The notes under the pieces: model-generated
The model's input: the letters and a program-made list of their open reading frames with translations, nothing else
The model's database searches: none
Told to the model about the DNA's origin: nothing
DNA from: an uncultured Clostridia bacterium
Lineage (GTDB): Bacteria; Bacillota; Clostridia; Oscillospirales; Acutalibacteraceae
NCBI GenBank assembly: GCA_937896885.1
Contig: CALBNX010000062.1
Span: 1 to 15,685, forward strand
DNA length: 15,685 bases
Direction: 5' to 3'
Position numbers and translations under genes: made by a program
Shown here: in pieces, positions 1 through 7,705 of the stretch
Numbering within the stretch: position 1 is the stretch's first letter
Layout of the letters: each line of letters opens with the position of its first letter

Positions 1-958
<958 letters not shown>

Positions 959-1031
959 TATTAACTTGGTTTATTTGTACAATTTCTCTTCTTTCACTCC
1001 TTTGTTCAGTTTTCAGGGTGTATAATTTGTG

Positions 1032-1062
1032 AAACTTCTCAATTTATTTGAGAAGTTTTTTT
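1032..1062 (+). terminator. Intrinsic terminator after 23S rRNA
   Basis: A perfect 11-bp stem (AAACTTCTCAA at 1032-1042 with TTGAGAAGTTT at 1048-1058) has a 5-base loop and runs into seven T residues at 1056-1062. It lies about 75 bases after the 23S 3' end, so it most likely closes the rRNA operon. Confidence 0.85.
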
Positions 1063-1063
1063 A

Positions 1064-1092
1064 TTGACAAGATTCATCAAATATATTATGTT
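1064..1092 (+). promoter_or_regulatory. Sigma-70-type promoter for the PIN/NYN-like gene
   Basis: A consensus -35 box TTGACA at 1064-1069 is followed after 17 bases by TATGTT at 1087-1092 (4 of 6 to consensus). It sits directly after the rRNA terminator and about 20 bases before the start codon at 1113, with AAGGAGA as ribosome binding site at 1100-1106. The 5' leader would be very short. Confidence 0.6.
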
Positions 1093-1112
1093 TATCTAAA
1101 GGAGATTTTGCT

Positions 1113-1703
1113 ATGAAATTCTATTTAGTTGATTACGAAAATGTTCACGAATCAGGACTTTCAGGATTAAATAAACTTGATGCAAATGCAAAAGTATATA
1201 TTTTCTATTCGAAAAATGCTGACAAACTTAATTTTGATTTATTGAATAAAATTATTGAATCAAAAGCAACTGTTATTACAAAAAAAGTTGAAGCAAATAC
1301 GAAAAATGCTTTGGATTTTCAGTTATCTTTCTTTGCAGGAGAATTAGCAAACAAAAATCCTAATTGTGAAATTAACATTGTTAGTCAAGACCACGGCTAT
1401 GATTGCCTGAGTACTTTTGCAGCAAATGAATCAAACTTAGCTTTGAATAGAGTGTTAAACTTGTCTGGTTTTAATTCTACAAAACAAAAACAAGAATTAC
1501 AGCAAAAAGTTTCAAGTGCGTTAAATGAAGTTAAGATTAATGGAGTTAATAAAGGTGAGTTAATTAATTTTATTGTTAATTTAATCTTGAATTATAAGAC
1601 AAAATCAGCTATAAACAACAATATTAACAAATATCTTAAAGATGGTGTTTCTACAAAAATTGTTTGCAAATCAATTAAACCATTATTAAAAGATAAAACT
1701 TAA
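1113..1703 (+). CDS. PIN/NYN-like domain protein, putative nuclease
   Basis: This 196-residue protein resembles the small PIN/NYN-like proteins common in Clostridia. The N-terminal half (about 1-125) has the acidic pattern expected of a metal-dependent PIN-fold nuclease: D7 in VDYENV, D68 in NALDFQL, and D93/D97 in SQDHGYD, which would cluster around Mg2+ or Mn2+. The C-terminal part (about 130-196) is rich in Lys, Asn and Leu and has no recognised motif; it may bind nucleic acid. There is no signal peptide or membrane segment, so it is cytosolic. The start is fixed by GGAG eight bases upstream of ATG. The gene is monocistronic, between its own promoter and terminator, and extremely AT-rich (about 17-18% GC in two hand-counted 60-base lines), unlike the housekeeping genes to its right, which suggests acquisition. 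The RNA or DNA target is unknown; RNA is more usual for NYN proteins. Confidence 0.7.
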   Translation: MKFYLVDYENVHESGLSGLNKLDANAKVYIFYSKNADKLNFDLLNKIIESKATVITKKVEANTKNALDFQLSFFAGELANKNPNCEINIVSQDHGYDCLSTFAANESNLALNRVLNLSGFNSTKQKQELQQKVSSALNEVKINGVNKGELINFIVNLILNYKTKSAINNNINKYLKDGVSTKIVCKSIKPLLKDKT

Positions 1704-1711
1704 TTACACAT

Positions 1712-1744
1712 AATAAGGCCTTCAATCGAAGGTCTTATTTTTTT
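1712..1744 (+). terminator. Intrinsic terminator after the PIN/NYN-like gene
   Basis: AATAAGGCCTTC (1712-1723) pairs with GAAGGTCTTATT (1728-1739) over 12 bp with one G-U wobble, a 4-base loop and a T run at 1738-1744. It starts nine bases after the stop codon. Confidence 0.88.
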
Positions 1745-1752
1745 GTATTTTA

Positions 1753-1781
1753 TTGAAAATTTGTTATCTATATGATATATT
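1753..1781 (+). promoter_or_regulatory. Promoter for the membrane protein gene
   Basis: TTGAAA at 1753-1758, a 17-base spacer and TATATT at 1776-1781 form a good vegetative promoter between the preceding terminator and the start codon at 1812. Confidence 0.6.
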
Positions 1782-1811
1782 TACTGTGATAAATATATTT
1801 TGGAGATAAAT

Positions 1812-3152
1812 ATGAAACTTGATTTTTCAAAATTGGATTTCAAAAAACTAAATTCTTATATGTTTCTTTTTGGTGTAGGCTTAAGTCTAATAGCGTCTGT
1901 GATTACATCACTTTATTTTGGCGTCGGATTTTGGATATTATTTCTTGCATCATTAGCACTTAATTCAGTTTTCTTTTATAGATTAAATAATGGATTAATT
2001 GCTTTACTTTTTGGTGAATTTGGTGTTTCAATGTTTAGAAAACATAAAAATCTTTTTAATCATCAATTAACAGAGAAAAAAACAAAAGAATTGTTAAATG
2101 CTGTTCAGTATGGTCAAAAATCAATAATTGTACATAGAAAAAATACTAAGGCTTATTATCAGATAGTCAAAAGAAAAAATAGCTTTTACATTAAAAAGTG
2201 TTCTTCTATTGCTCTTAGTACTATGATTACGGATTTTGAAAGCTCAAAACAATTCAAAGGTAAGAAAAATTTTGAGTTAATGTTTCATACGATAAAAGAA
2301 ATATGGTACACAGTCGATACTGACAATGAAACTGTAATTTATATGACAAATGGCAAACGCAAGTTCCCTATGGTACCTGAGTTTGATGTTGACTTATCAG
2401 AATTAGAAGAGTTTTTAACTTTTGACGGTTATGGTGAAAAACTTTTTAAAGAGACACCAATATCTGAATTTGAAAGAGTTCAAAAAGAGAATAAGAATAC
2501 ATTAATATATAATATTGTATCGGTATTCGCATCAGTTTTCACTATTCAATGTTTTGCAACATCAGTCCCTAGCACTAATTTATGGTGTTCAATTTGCAAA
2601 TTAGTTGTTATTGGTAGCCTTTGGTATTTTGCGTTATTGAGTTTCACTAAACCAGAAAAATATTTTTATTATAATCTGTTTTCAAGTGAAAAAAGCAGTA
2701 GTAGAGAAGGATATGAATTCCGTCAGGTTTCTTTACTTTTAATTTCAACATTAATTTCTTTGATTATGTCAATATTGAATTTTAAAATATATTTTACTTT
2801 ATCTGCAATAGTGTTTGTTATTTCTTTTGTTATTTTGTTTCCAAAACTTTTAAGAAAGAAAAGGAATAATACCAAATCAGCCAATGTTCAGGTCTTGGTA
2901 GCCACAATATTTCTTGCTTTTGTAAGTTTTCTCACAGTTTTCTTTGTAAATAATCTTTATGTTAAAGAAAAGAAAACAGCAGTATATAGTGTATCAAATT
3001 ACTATTATGATGATGGTACACGATATGCATATATACTTGTAGATGGTAAAGAACATAGTATTTCGGCAGATTTAGAAGACTATGATGAAAATAGTCCACA
3101 TATAGAAGCAACAAGAATAACTGGATTGTTAGGAATAGAATACATTGTATAA
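1812..3152 (+). CDS. Multi-pass membrane protein of unknown function
   Basis: I do not recognise this 446-residue protein. Hydrophobic stretches suggest about seven membrane segments: two near the N-terminus (about 16-36 and 38-57), two in the middle (about 231-250 and 258-277), two more (about 305-322 and 327-345) and one near 360-380. Between the first and second pairs lies a soluble region of about 170 residues (60-230), rich in Lys and aromatics with beta-like stretches, probably cytoplasmic. The last 65 residues form a small Tyr- and Asp-rich domain after the final membrane segment. The ATG at 1812 is chosen over an in-frame TTG at 1800 because GGAG at 1802-1805 sits six bases before it. 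The gene is monocistronic and very AT-rich like its left neighbour. Nothing here assigns it a function. Confidence 0.7.
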   Translation: MKLDFSKLDFKKLNSYMFLFGVGLSLIASVITSLYFGVGFWILFLASLALNSVFFYRLNNGLIALLFGEFGVSMFRKHKNLFNHQLTEKKTKELLNAVQYGQKSIIVHRKNTKAYYQIVKRKNSFYIKKCSSIALSTMITDFESSKQFKGKKNFELMFHTIKEIWYTVDTDNETVIYMTNGKRKFPMVPEFDVDLSELEEFLTFDGYGEKLFKETPISEFERVQKENKNTLIYNIVSVFASVFTIQCFATSVPSTNLWCSICKLVVIGSLWYFALLSFTKPEKYFYYNLFSSEKSSSREGYEFRQVSLLLISTLISLIMSILNFKIYFTLSAIVFVISFVILFPKLLRKKRNNTKSANVQVLVATIFLAFVSFLTVFFVNNLYVKEKKTAVYSVSNYYYDDGTRYAYILVDGKEHSISADLEDYDENSPHIEATRITGLLGIEYIV

Positions 3153-3156
3153 AAAT

Positions 3157-3186
3157 AACCCCCGTACTTAATTGTACGAGGGTTTT
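3157..3186. terminator. Bidirectional terminator between convergent genes
   Basis: AACCCCCGTAC (3157-3167) pairs with GTACGAGGGTT (3174-3184) with one C-A mismatch and a TTAATT loop. T-rich tracts follow on both strands, so it can end the membrane protein gene (plus) and gdhA (minus). Confidence 0.8.
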
Positions 3187-3211
3187 ACTTTTGCTATTAT
3201 AATATGTATTA

Positions 3212-4558
3212 TTAATAAATACCTTGTGCCATCATTGCTTCTGCAACCTTTTCAAAACCTGCAATGTTTGCACCTGCAATAAGGTCATAACCAAGACCAT
3301 AACGAGCAGCAGCGTCAACTGAAATATCATAAATATTCTTCATAGCGTGTTTGAGCATATCGTCAACTTTTTCTGCTGTCCAAGCAAGTCTTTGACTGTT
3401 CTGGCTCATTTCAAGACCTGAAACGCAAACGCCACCAGCGTTAACTGCTTTTGATGGAGCAACTGTTACGCCATTTGCAAGGAAGTAAGCAACTGCTTCT
3501 GCTGTTGTTGGCATATTAGCAACTTCGATGTAGTATTTTGTGCCATTAGCAACAATCTTCTTTGCTTCTTCAAGAGTAACTTCATTCTGTGTAGCGCAAG
3601 GGAGAGCAACGTCAACTTTAACGCCCCATGGTTTTTCACCAGGGAAGAATTCTGCACCGAATTTGTCAGCATAGTCCTTTGCCTTATCTCTACCTGATGC
3701 ACGCATCTCAAGAAGATAGTTAATCTTTTCGTCTGTGATGATACCATCTTTATCATAAACATAGCCGTCAGGACCACTAAGTGTTACAGGAATACCGCCA
3801 AGCTCTGCAATCTTTTTGATTGCACCCCAAGCAACGTTACCGAAACCTGATACTGCGAATTTCTTGCCCTTGATGATTTCACCATCGTGTGCAAGAACTT
3901 CATTTGTGTAGTAGATGGCACCAAAACCAGTTGCTTCTGGACGAACAAGTGAACCACCGTATGTAAGACCTTTACCAGTAAGAACACCGTTTTCAAATCT
4001 ACCCTTGATTCTCTTGTATTGACCGAAGAGATAACCAATTTCTTTACCGCTAACACCAATGTCGCCAGCAGGAACGTCAAGGTTGTCACCGATGTGACGA
4101 GCAAGCTCAGTCATAAATGCCTGACAGAATCTCATGATTTCTGCATCGCTCTTACCAACTGGGTTAAAGTCAGCGCCACCTTTAGCACCACCCATAGGAA
4201 GACCTGTGAGAGCATTTTTGAATGTCTGTTCAAAACCTAAGAAATACACTATACTTGTGTTTACACTTGGGTGGAAACGAAGACCACCTTTGTAAGGACC
4301 GATTGCAGAGTTGAACTGTACACGGAAACCACGGTTAACCTGTGTCTGACCATTGTCATCAACCCAAGAAACACGGAATGTAATAAGTCTGTCTGGCTCT
4401 GCCATACGACCAAGGATGTCGTATTTTTCATATTCAGGATGTGCTTCAACAACTCTTTCAAGTGAGTCATACACCTCATTAACACATTGAATAAATTCTG
4501 CTTTATCACCGTCACGCTTTTTAACGTCAGCGATAACTCTTTCAAGATACTGATTCAT
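3212..4558 (-). CDS. gdhA: NADP-type glutamate dehydrogenase
   Basis: The 448-residue protein has the length and signatures of the hexameric bacterial glutamate dehydrogenase that interconverts 2-oxoglutarate plus ammonium and glutamate. Seen in the sequence: the glutamate-binding region with the catalytic lysine in PMGGAKGG (K126), the DVPAGDIGV segment (D166), and a Rossmann-type GFGNVAWGA at about 238-246. The second beta strand ends in VTLSGPDG with Ser rather than an acidic residue, which fits NADP(H) use (inference) and an assimilatory role. The start at 4558 is preferred because AAGGGGGTCC precedes it by eight bases; an upstream in-frame ATG at 4597 lies before this site. The gene is transcribed alone and diverges from tsaE; its 3' end meets the membrane protein gene at a shared terminator. 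Confidence 0.95.
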   Translation of the reverse strand: MNQYLERVIADVKKRDGDKAEFIQCVNEVYDSLERVVEAHPEYEKYDILGRMAEPDRLITFRVSWVDDNGQTQVNRGFRVQFNSAIGPYKGGLRFHPSVNTSIVYFLGFEQTFKNALTGLPMGGAKGGADFNPVGKSDAEIMRFCQAFMTELARHIGDNLDVPAGDIGVSGKEIGYLFGQYKRIKGRFENGVLTGKGLTYGGSLVRPEATGFGAIYYTNEVLAHDGEIIKGKKFAVSGFGNVAWGAIKKIAELGGIPVTLSGPDGYVYDKDGIITDEKINYLLEMRASGRDKAKDYADKFGAEFFPGEKPWGVKVDVALPCATQNEVTLEEAKKIVANGTKYYIEVANMPTTAEAVAYFLANGVTVAPSKAVNAGGVCVSGLEMSQNSQRLAWTAEKVDDMLKHAMKNIYDISVDAAARYGLGYDLIAGANIAGFEKVAEAMMAQGIY

Positions 4559-4587
4559 TTTAAGGACCCCCTTATAAATATGCAAAA

Positions 4588-4617
4588 ATAATAACATATT
4601 ATATCTATATTTTTCAA
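4588..4617 (-). promoter_or_regulatory. Promoter for gdhA
   Basis: On the minus strand TTGAAA (4612-4617) is followed after 18 bases by TATTAT (4588-4593), about 30 bases before the start codon. A TATAAT also lies in the spacer, so the exact -10 is uncertain. Confidence 0.45.
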
Positions 4618-4685
4618 TTCAAAAAATAGAAAAAATATGCATTATTTCAGCGCTTTAATTTGTTAAAAATGACAAATGATGACGA

Positions 4686-4741
4686 AAAACTTGCATTTTT
4701 ATAAATTAAAAACAACAAAATAGCTAAAAAATGCAAGTTTT
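4686..4741. repeat. 15-bp perfect inverted repeat between gdhA and tsaE promoters
   Basis: AAAACTTGCATTTTT at 4686-4700 is the exact reverse complement of AAAAATGCAAGTTTT at 4727-4741, with a 26-base spacer. It lies upstream of both divergent promoters, a position suited to an operator for a dimeric regulator or a cruciform. Neither arm leads into a clean T run, so a terminator is less likely. Confidence 0.7.
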
Positions 4742-4824
4742 CAATCAATAAGCGTTCAAATTATTACTCAATTAACCAATATGTTGTGTAGAATAAATAA
4801 AGACAAAAAATCTGCAAATTCCAA

Positions 4825-4853
4825 TTTACTAATATGAAATTCTGTGGTAAAAT
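4825..4853 (+). promoter_or_regulatory. Promoter for the tsaE-tsaB-rpiB operon
   Basis: TTTACT (4825-4830), 17 bases, then TAAAAT (4848-4853), preceded by TGTGG that may act as an extended -10. The start codon is 30 bases downstream. Confidence 0.5.
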
Positions 4854-4883
4854 ATCATAAATAAAATTATTTATGGTGGATTT

Positions 4884-5312
4884 ATGCAAAAGTTTGTTAC
4901 AAATAATGCTGATGAAACAACTGAATTAGGTGAAAAACTTGGGTTATTACTAAAAGGTGGAACTGTTGTTGCATTTTTCGGTGGACTTGGTATGGGTAAA
5001 ACTGCGTTTACCCGTGGTCTCGCAAAAGCTCTTTGTGTAAAAGAAGAAGTCAGCAGTCCGACTTTTGCCATTGTTAATGATTATGGAGGAAATCCACCAC
5101 TTTATCACTTTGATATGTATCGTGTTGAAACTTGGGACGATTTGTATTCAAGCGGATTCTTTGATTTTTATGAAGCAGGAGGAATTCTCGCGGTTGAGTG
5201 GAGTGAGAACATCGAAAATGCTTTGCCAGAGAATACAATCCGTGTGCAGATTGAACGTGGTGAGCACGATAACCAGCGTATTATTACTATTGACGGAGGA
5301 GTGCAGATATGA
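4884..5312 (+). CDS. tsaE: tRNA t6A biosynthesis ATPase TsaE
   Basis: This 142-residue protein matches the TsaE (YjeE) family in length and motifs. The P-loop GGLGMGKT (residues 33-40) binds ATP, followed by the family segment SSPTFAIVNDY and the acidic FDMYR; a VEW motif lies further on. TsaE supplies the ATPase activity of the TsaB-TsaD-TsaE complex that installs threonylcarbamoyl on A37 of ANN-decoding tRNAs. The start ATG follows GGTGGA by three bases. Its stop overlaps the tsaB start by four bases (ATGA at 5309-5312), indicating translational coupling. tsaD is not in the window. Confidence 0.95.
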   Translation: MQKFVTNNADETTELGEKLGLLLKGGTVVAFFGGLGMGKTAFTRGLAKALCVKEEVSSPTFAIVNDYGGNPPLYHFDMYRVETWDDLYSSGFFDFYEAGGILAVEWSENIENALPENTIRVQIERGEHDNQRIITIDGGVQI

Positions 5313-6004
5313 TTATTTTATCACTTGATTCAACATCTGTAACAGCGTCAGTAGCGATAAGTGAAAACGGTGTTGTTTCAGCAGAAAATTTTATAAACAA
5401 CGGCCTTACACATAGTCAGACTCTAATGCCTATGGTTGAGCAGACTTTAATTGATAGCAAGAAAAATATAAAAGATGTTGATTTGTTTGCAATTACAAAT
5501 GGTCCAGGCTCTTTTACGGGTGTGAGAATCGGCATTGCATCAGTTAAAGGTATGGCAGATGCAATGAATAAGAAATGTATTGCAGTTTCAACTCTTGAAG
5601 CAATCGCAGAGCCACTAAAAAATAAAGACTGTATTGCGTGCGCAGTTATGGATGCTCGTTGCAATCAGGTTTATACCGCAACATTTGAAAATGGCAACAG
5701 AGTTTGTGAAGATAAAGCAATACTCATTGATGATTTAGGTGAAGAGCTTAAACAATATAATAAAAAAATTGTGTTTATTGGTGATGGTGCGGAGTTGTGT
5801 TATAATAAACTCTGTGAGATTTTACCTAATTCACAATTGGCAGACGAGAATATCCGTTATGTTCATGCATCTTCTATTTGCAGACTTGCAGAAGAAAAAG
5901 CAAAAAATGGCGAAGAACTGATTGACTCAGCAAAACTTGTTCCTTTCTATTTGAGAGTACCTCAGGCAGAAAGAGAACTTAATAATAAGAAGAATTTAAA
6001 ATAA
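5309..6004 (+). CDS. tsaB: tRNA t6A biosynthesis protein TsaB
   Basis: The 231-residue product is a TsaB (YeaZ)-type member of the ASKHA fold. The N-terminal strand MIILSLDSTS is the usual phosphate-1-like start, followed by THSQTLMP (about 34-41) and the family hallmark NGPGSFTGVRIG (64-75). TsaB is the catalytically inactive scaffold that dimerises with TsaD and recruits TsaE for t6A synthesis. It overlaps tsaE by four bases and is followed 12 bases later by rpiB, so the three genes form one operon. RimI, often found next to tsaB, is absent here. Confidence 0.95.
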   Translation: MIILSLDSTSVTASVAISENGVVSAENFINNGLTHSQTLMPMVEQTLIDSKKNIKDVDLFAITNGPGSFTGVRIGIASVKGMADAMNKKCIAVSTLEAIAEPLKNKDCIACAVMDARCNQVYTATFENGNRVCEDKAILIDDLGEELKQYNKKIVFIGDGAELCYNKLCEILPNSQLADENIRYVHASSICRLAEEKAKNGEELIDSAKLVPFYLRVPQAERELNNKKNLK

Positions 6005-6016
6005 GGAGAATATAAT

Positions 6017-6454
6017 ATGATAGCATTAGGCGCAGACCATGGTGGTTTTGAATTAAAAGAAGCAATTAAAAAGCATCTTGACGAAAAGGGCATAAAATAT
6101 GTTGATTGTGGCACATATAGTGCAGAATCAATCGACTACGCACCAATCGCAAAAGCAACTTGCGAAAAAGTGACAAGCGGTGAGTGTGACAAAGCAATTC
6201 TTTGCTGTGGAACAGGTATCGGTATTTCAATGGCAGCAAATAAGGTTAAAGGTATCCGTGCTGCTTGTTGTTCAGACTATTTCAGTGCAAAACTTACAAG
6301 AATGCATAACGACGCAAACGCTCTTTGTATGGGTGGTCGTGTTGTTGGTGTTGGCTTGGCACTTGAACTTGTTGATGTTTTCCTTGAAACTGAATTTGAA
6401 GGCGGTCGTCATCAGAGAAGAATTGACCAGATTATGGAGATAGAAAATTCATAA
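6017..6454 (+). CDS. rpiB: Ribose-5-phosphate isomerase B
   Basis: The 145-residue protein has RpiB/LacAB family length and motifs: GADHGG at 5-10 (substrate-binding D7 and H8), the cysteine pair with CGTGIGISMAANK at 64-76 where the catalytic cysteine lies, and MHNDANALCMGGR at 96-108. It interconverts ribose 5-phosphate and ribulose 5-phosphate in the pentose phosphate pathway. The related LacA/LacB and allose-6-phosphate isomerases share this fold, but the linkage to tsaB and upp favours RpiB. A strong AAGGAGA lies eight bases before ATG. It is the last gene of the tsaE operon. Confidence 0.93.
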   Translation: MIALGADHGGFELKEAIKKHLDEKGIKYVDCGTYSAESIDYAPIAKATCEKVTSGECDKAILCCGTGIGISMAANKVKGIRAACCSDYFSAKLTRMHNDANALCMGGRVVGVGLALELVDVFLETEFEGGRHQRRIDQIMEIENS

Positions 6455-6459
6455 AATAC

Positions 6460-6488
6460 TTGTCAATTATAAAAATAGGGTATATAAT
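6460..6488 (+). promoter_or_regulatory. Strong promoter for upp
   Basis: TTGTCA (6460-6465), a 17-base spacer and a perfect TATAAT (6483-6488) lie between rpiB and upp, so upp can be transcribed on its own as well as by read-through. Confidence 0.75.
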
Positions 6489-6527
6489 TAAAAAGATATA
6501 AAATCCAATTAGTTGGGGGAAGAAAAA

Positions 6528-7157
6528 ATGGCAAATGTAGTAATTACAAATCATCCACTTATTCAACACAAACTCACTCTTTTAAGAGATAAAAACACAG
6601 GTTCAAAAGAATTCAGAGCACTTGTTTCAGAAATTGCAACTTTGATGTGCTATGAAGCAACTCGCGACCTTCCACTTGCAGAAGTTGAAGTTGAAACTCC
6701 TGTTGCTATGGCAAAAACAAAAGTAATTTCAGGTAAAACACTTGCTTTTGTTCCAATTTTAAGAGCGGGTACAGGTATGCTTGACGGCGTGCTTTCACTT
6801 GTACCATCTGCAAAAGTTGGTCATATCGGTATGTACAGAGACGAAAAAACAGCTCTGCCAGTACCATATTATTGCAAACTCCCATCAGATATTGAAGAAC
6901 GTGAAGTAATCGTTCTTGACCCAATGCTTGCAACTGGTGGTTCAGCAATCGATGCTATCGCACAGATTAAAGAATATAATCCAAAATCAATTAAGTTTAT
7001 GGGTATCATCGCAGCACCAGAAGGGCTCAAGGCTCTTACAGAAGCACATCCTGATGTTGATGTTTACTGCGCAGCACTCGACGAAAAACTCAACGAGCAT
7101 AAATATATCGTTCCAGGTCTTGGTGACGCAGGCGACAGAATCTTTGGTACAAAATAA
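6528..7157 (+). CDS. upp: Uracil phosphoribosyltransferase
   Basis: The 209-residue product has standard UPRT length. The PRPP-binding loop VIVLDPMLATGGSA ends at about residue 140, PILRAGTGM (76-84) is the conserved segment before the flexible loop, and the C-terminal KYIVPGLGDAGDR is the uracil-binding region. It makes UMP from uracil and PRPP in pyrimidine salvage. The ATG at 6528 is chosen over an in-frame TTG at 6513 because that TTG begins the GGGGGA ribosome binding site seven bases upstream. An own promoter and a terminator frame it. The neighbouring rpiB gene feeds ribose 5-phosphate, the precursor of PRPP. Confidence 0.96.
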   Translation: MANVVITNHPLIQHKLTLLRDKNTGSKEFRALVSEIATLMCYEATRDLPLAEVEVETPVAMAKTKVISGKTLAFVPILRAGTGMLDGVLSLVPSAKVGHIGMYRDEKTALPVPYYCKLPSDIEEREVIVLDPMLATGGSAIDAIAQIKEYNPKSIKFMGIIAAPEGLKALTEAHPDVDVYCAALDEKLNEHKYIVPGLGDAGDRIFGTK

Positions 7158-7164
7158 TAGATTT

Positions 7165-7194
7165 AAAAGACGGGATTTTATTCCCGTCTTTTTT
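7165..7194 (+). terminator. Intrinsic terminator after upp
   Basis: AAAAGACGGGA (7165-7175) pairs perfectly with TCCCGTCTTTT (7182-7192), 6-base loop, followed by Ts. It begins seven bases after the upp stop codon. Confidence 0.92.
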
Positions 7195-7206
7195 ATTTGT
7201 TATTTA

Positions 7207-7235
7207 TTGAAAAAGAAAGATAGTTATGGTAAAAT
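7207..7235 (+). promoter_or_regulatory. Promoter of the glycoside hydrolase operon
   Basis: TTGAAA (7207-7212), 17 bases, then TAAAAT (7230-7235) with an upstream TGG forming an extended -10. It is the only promoter seen before the next terminator at 13699, so it probably drives four genes. No clear operator or cre-like site was recognised by eye. Confidence 0.65.
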
Positions 7236-7266
7236 TTTATTAATATGTAATTTATGGGTGATTATT

Positions 7267-7704
7267 TTGTCAAAATATTCTGATAGAGCAGTCGAACTCT
7301 TTAAAAGTGGCAAAAACTGTTCACAAGCAGTTTTTGTGGCCTTTGCAACTGACTTAGGCCTTAGTGAAGAAATGGCTCTCAGCATATCTGTTGGTCTAGG
7401 TGGTGGAGTCGGCAGAATGCGAGAAGTTTGTGGCGCAATAAGTGGTAGTGCAATGGTTGTGGGGCTAAAATACCCTGAATTGTCAAAAGCAGAAATCTAT
7501 GAAAAAGTCCGTGCAATCGCAGAAGAATTTAAAAAGACTAATCATTCAATTGTGTGCAAAGAACTTTTAGGGCTTTCAAAGCCTGAAAAATCAAGTGTTC
7601 CTGAAGAGAGAACAGAAGAGTATTATAAAAAACGCCCATGTGTGCAAATTGTCGAAGATGCAGCAAAAGCTACAGAAAAAATATTATTTAGCGAGGTAGA
7701 ATAA
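7267..7704 (+). CDS. C_GCAxxG_C_C family protein
   Basis: This 145-residue protein fits the C_GCAxxG_C_C family (TIGR01909), small putative redox or metal-binding proteins of anaerobes. The conserved cysteines are visible at C18 (NCSQAV), C55 (CGAISG), C97 (CKELLG) and C125 (PCVQIV), together with the Gly-rich GLGGGVGRM before C55. No signal peptide is seen. No ATG suits the family N-terminus; translation most likely begins at TTG 7267 (giving MSKYSDRAVELF), with GGGTGA at 7256-7261 as ribosome binding site, GTG at 7258 being the alternative. The frame stays open upstream into upp, but that part overlaps upp and its terminator. It is the first gene of the sugar operon, one base from the next gene. 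Its biochemical role is not established. Confidence 0.85.
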   Translation: MSKYSDRAVELFKSGKNCSQAVFVAFATDLGLSEEMALSISVGLGGGVGRMREVCGAISGSAMVVGLKYPELSKAEIYEKVRAIAEEFKKTNHSIVCKELLGLSKPEKSSVPEERTEEYYKKRPCVQIVEDAAKATEKILFSEVE

Positions 7705-7705
7705 A

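Larger units (their letters stand above)
4559..4883. other. Divergent intergenic region gdhA / tsaE
   Basis: This 325-base AT-rich spacer holds no convincing gene. It contains the gdhA ribosome binding site and promoter on the minus strand, the tsaE promoter on the plus strand, and a long inverted repeat between them. Near the tsaE start, ATAAATAA and TTATTTAT (4857-4874) form a weak AT-only hairpin just before the ribosome binding site GGTGGA (4875-4880). No riboswitch or RNA gene was recognised. Confidence 0.7.

Noticed and set aside
3466..4545. Open frames of 64-106 codons overlapping gdhA on both strands
   Set aside because: They are shadows of the strongly supported gdhA frame, with no ribosome binding site or family pattern.
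6916..7266. N-terminal extension of the C_GCAxxG_C_C protein
   Set aside because: This open stretch overlaps upp and its terminator and precedes the promoter at 7207-7235; the family N-terminus begins at 7267.
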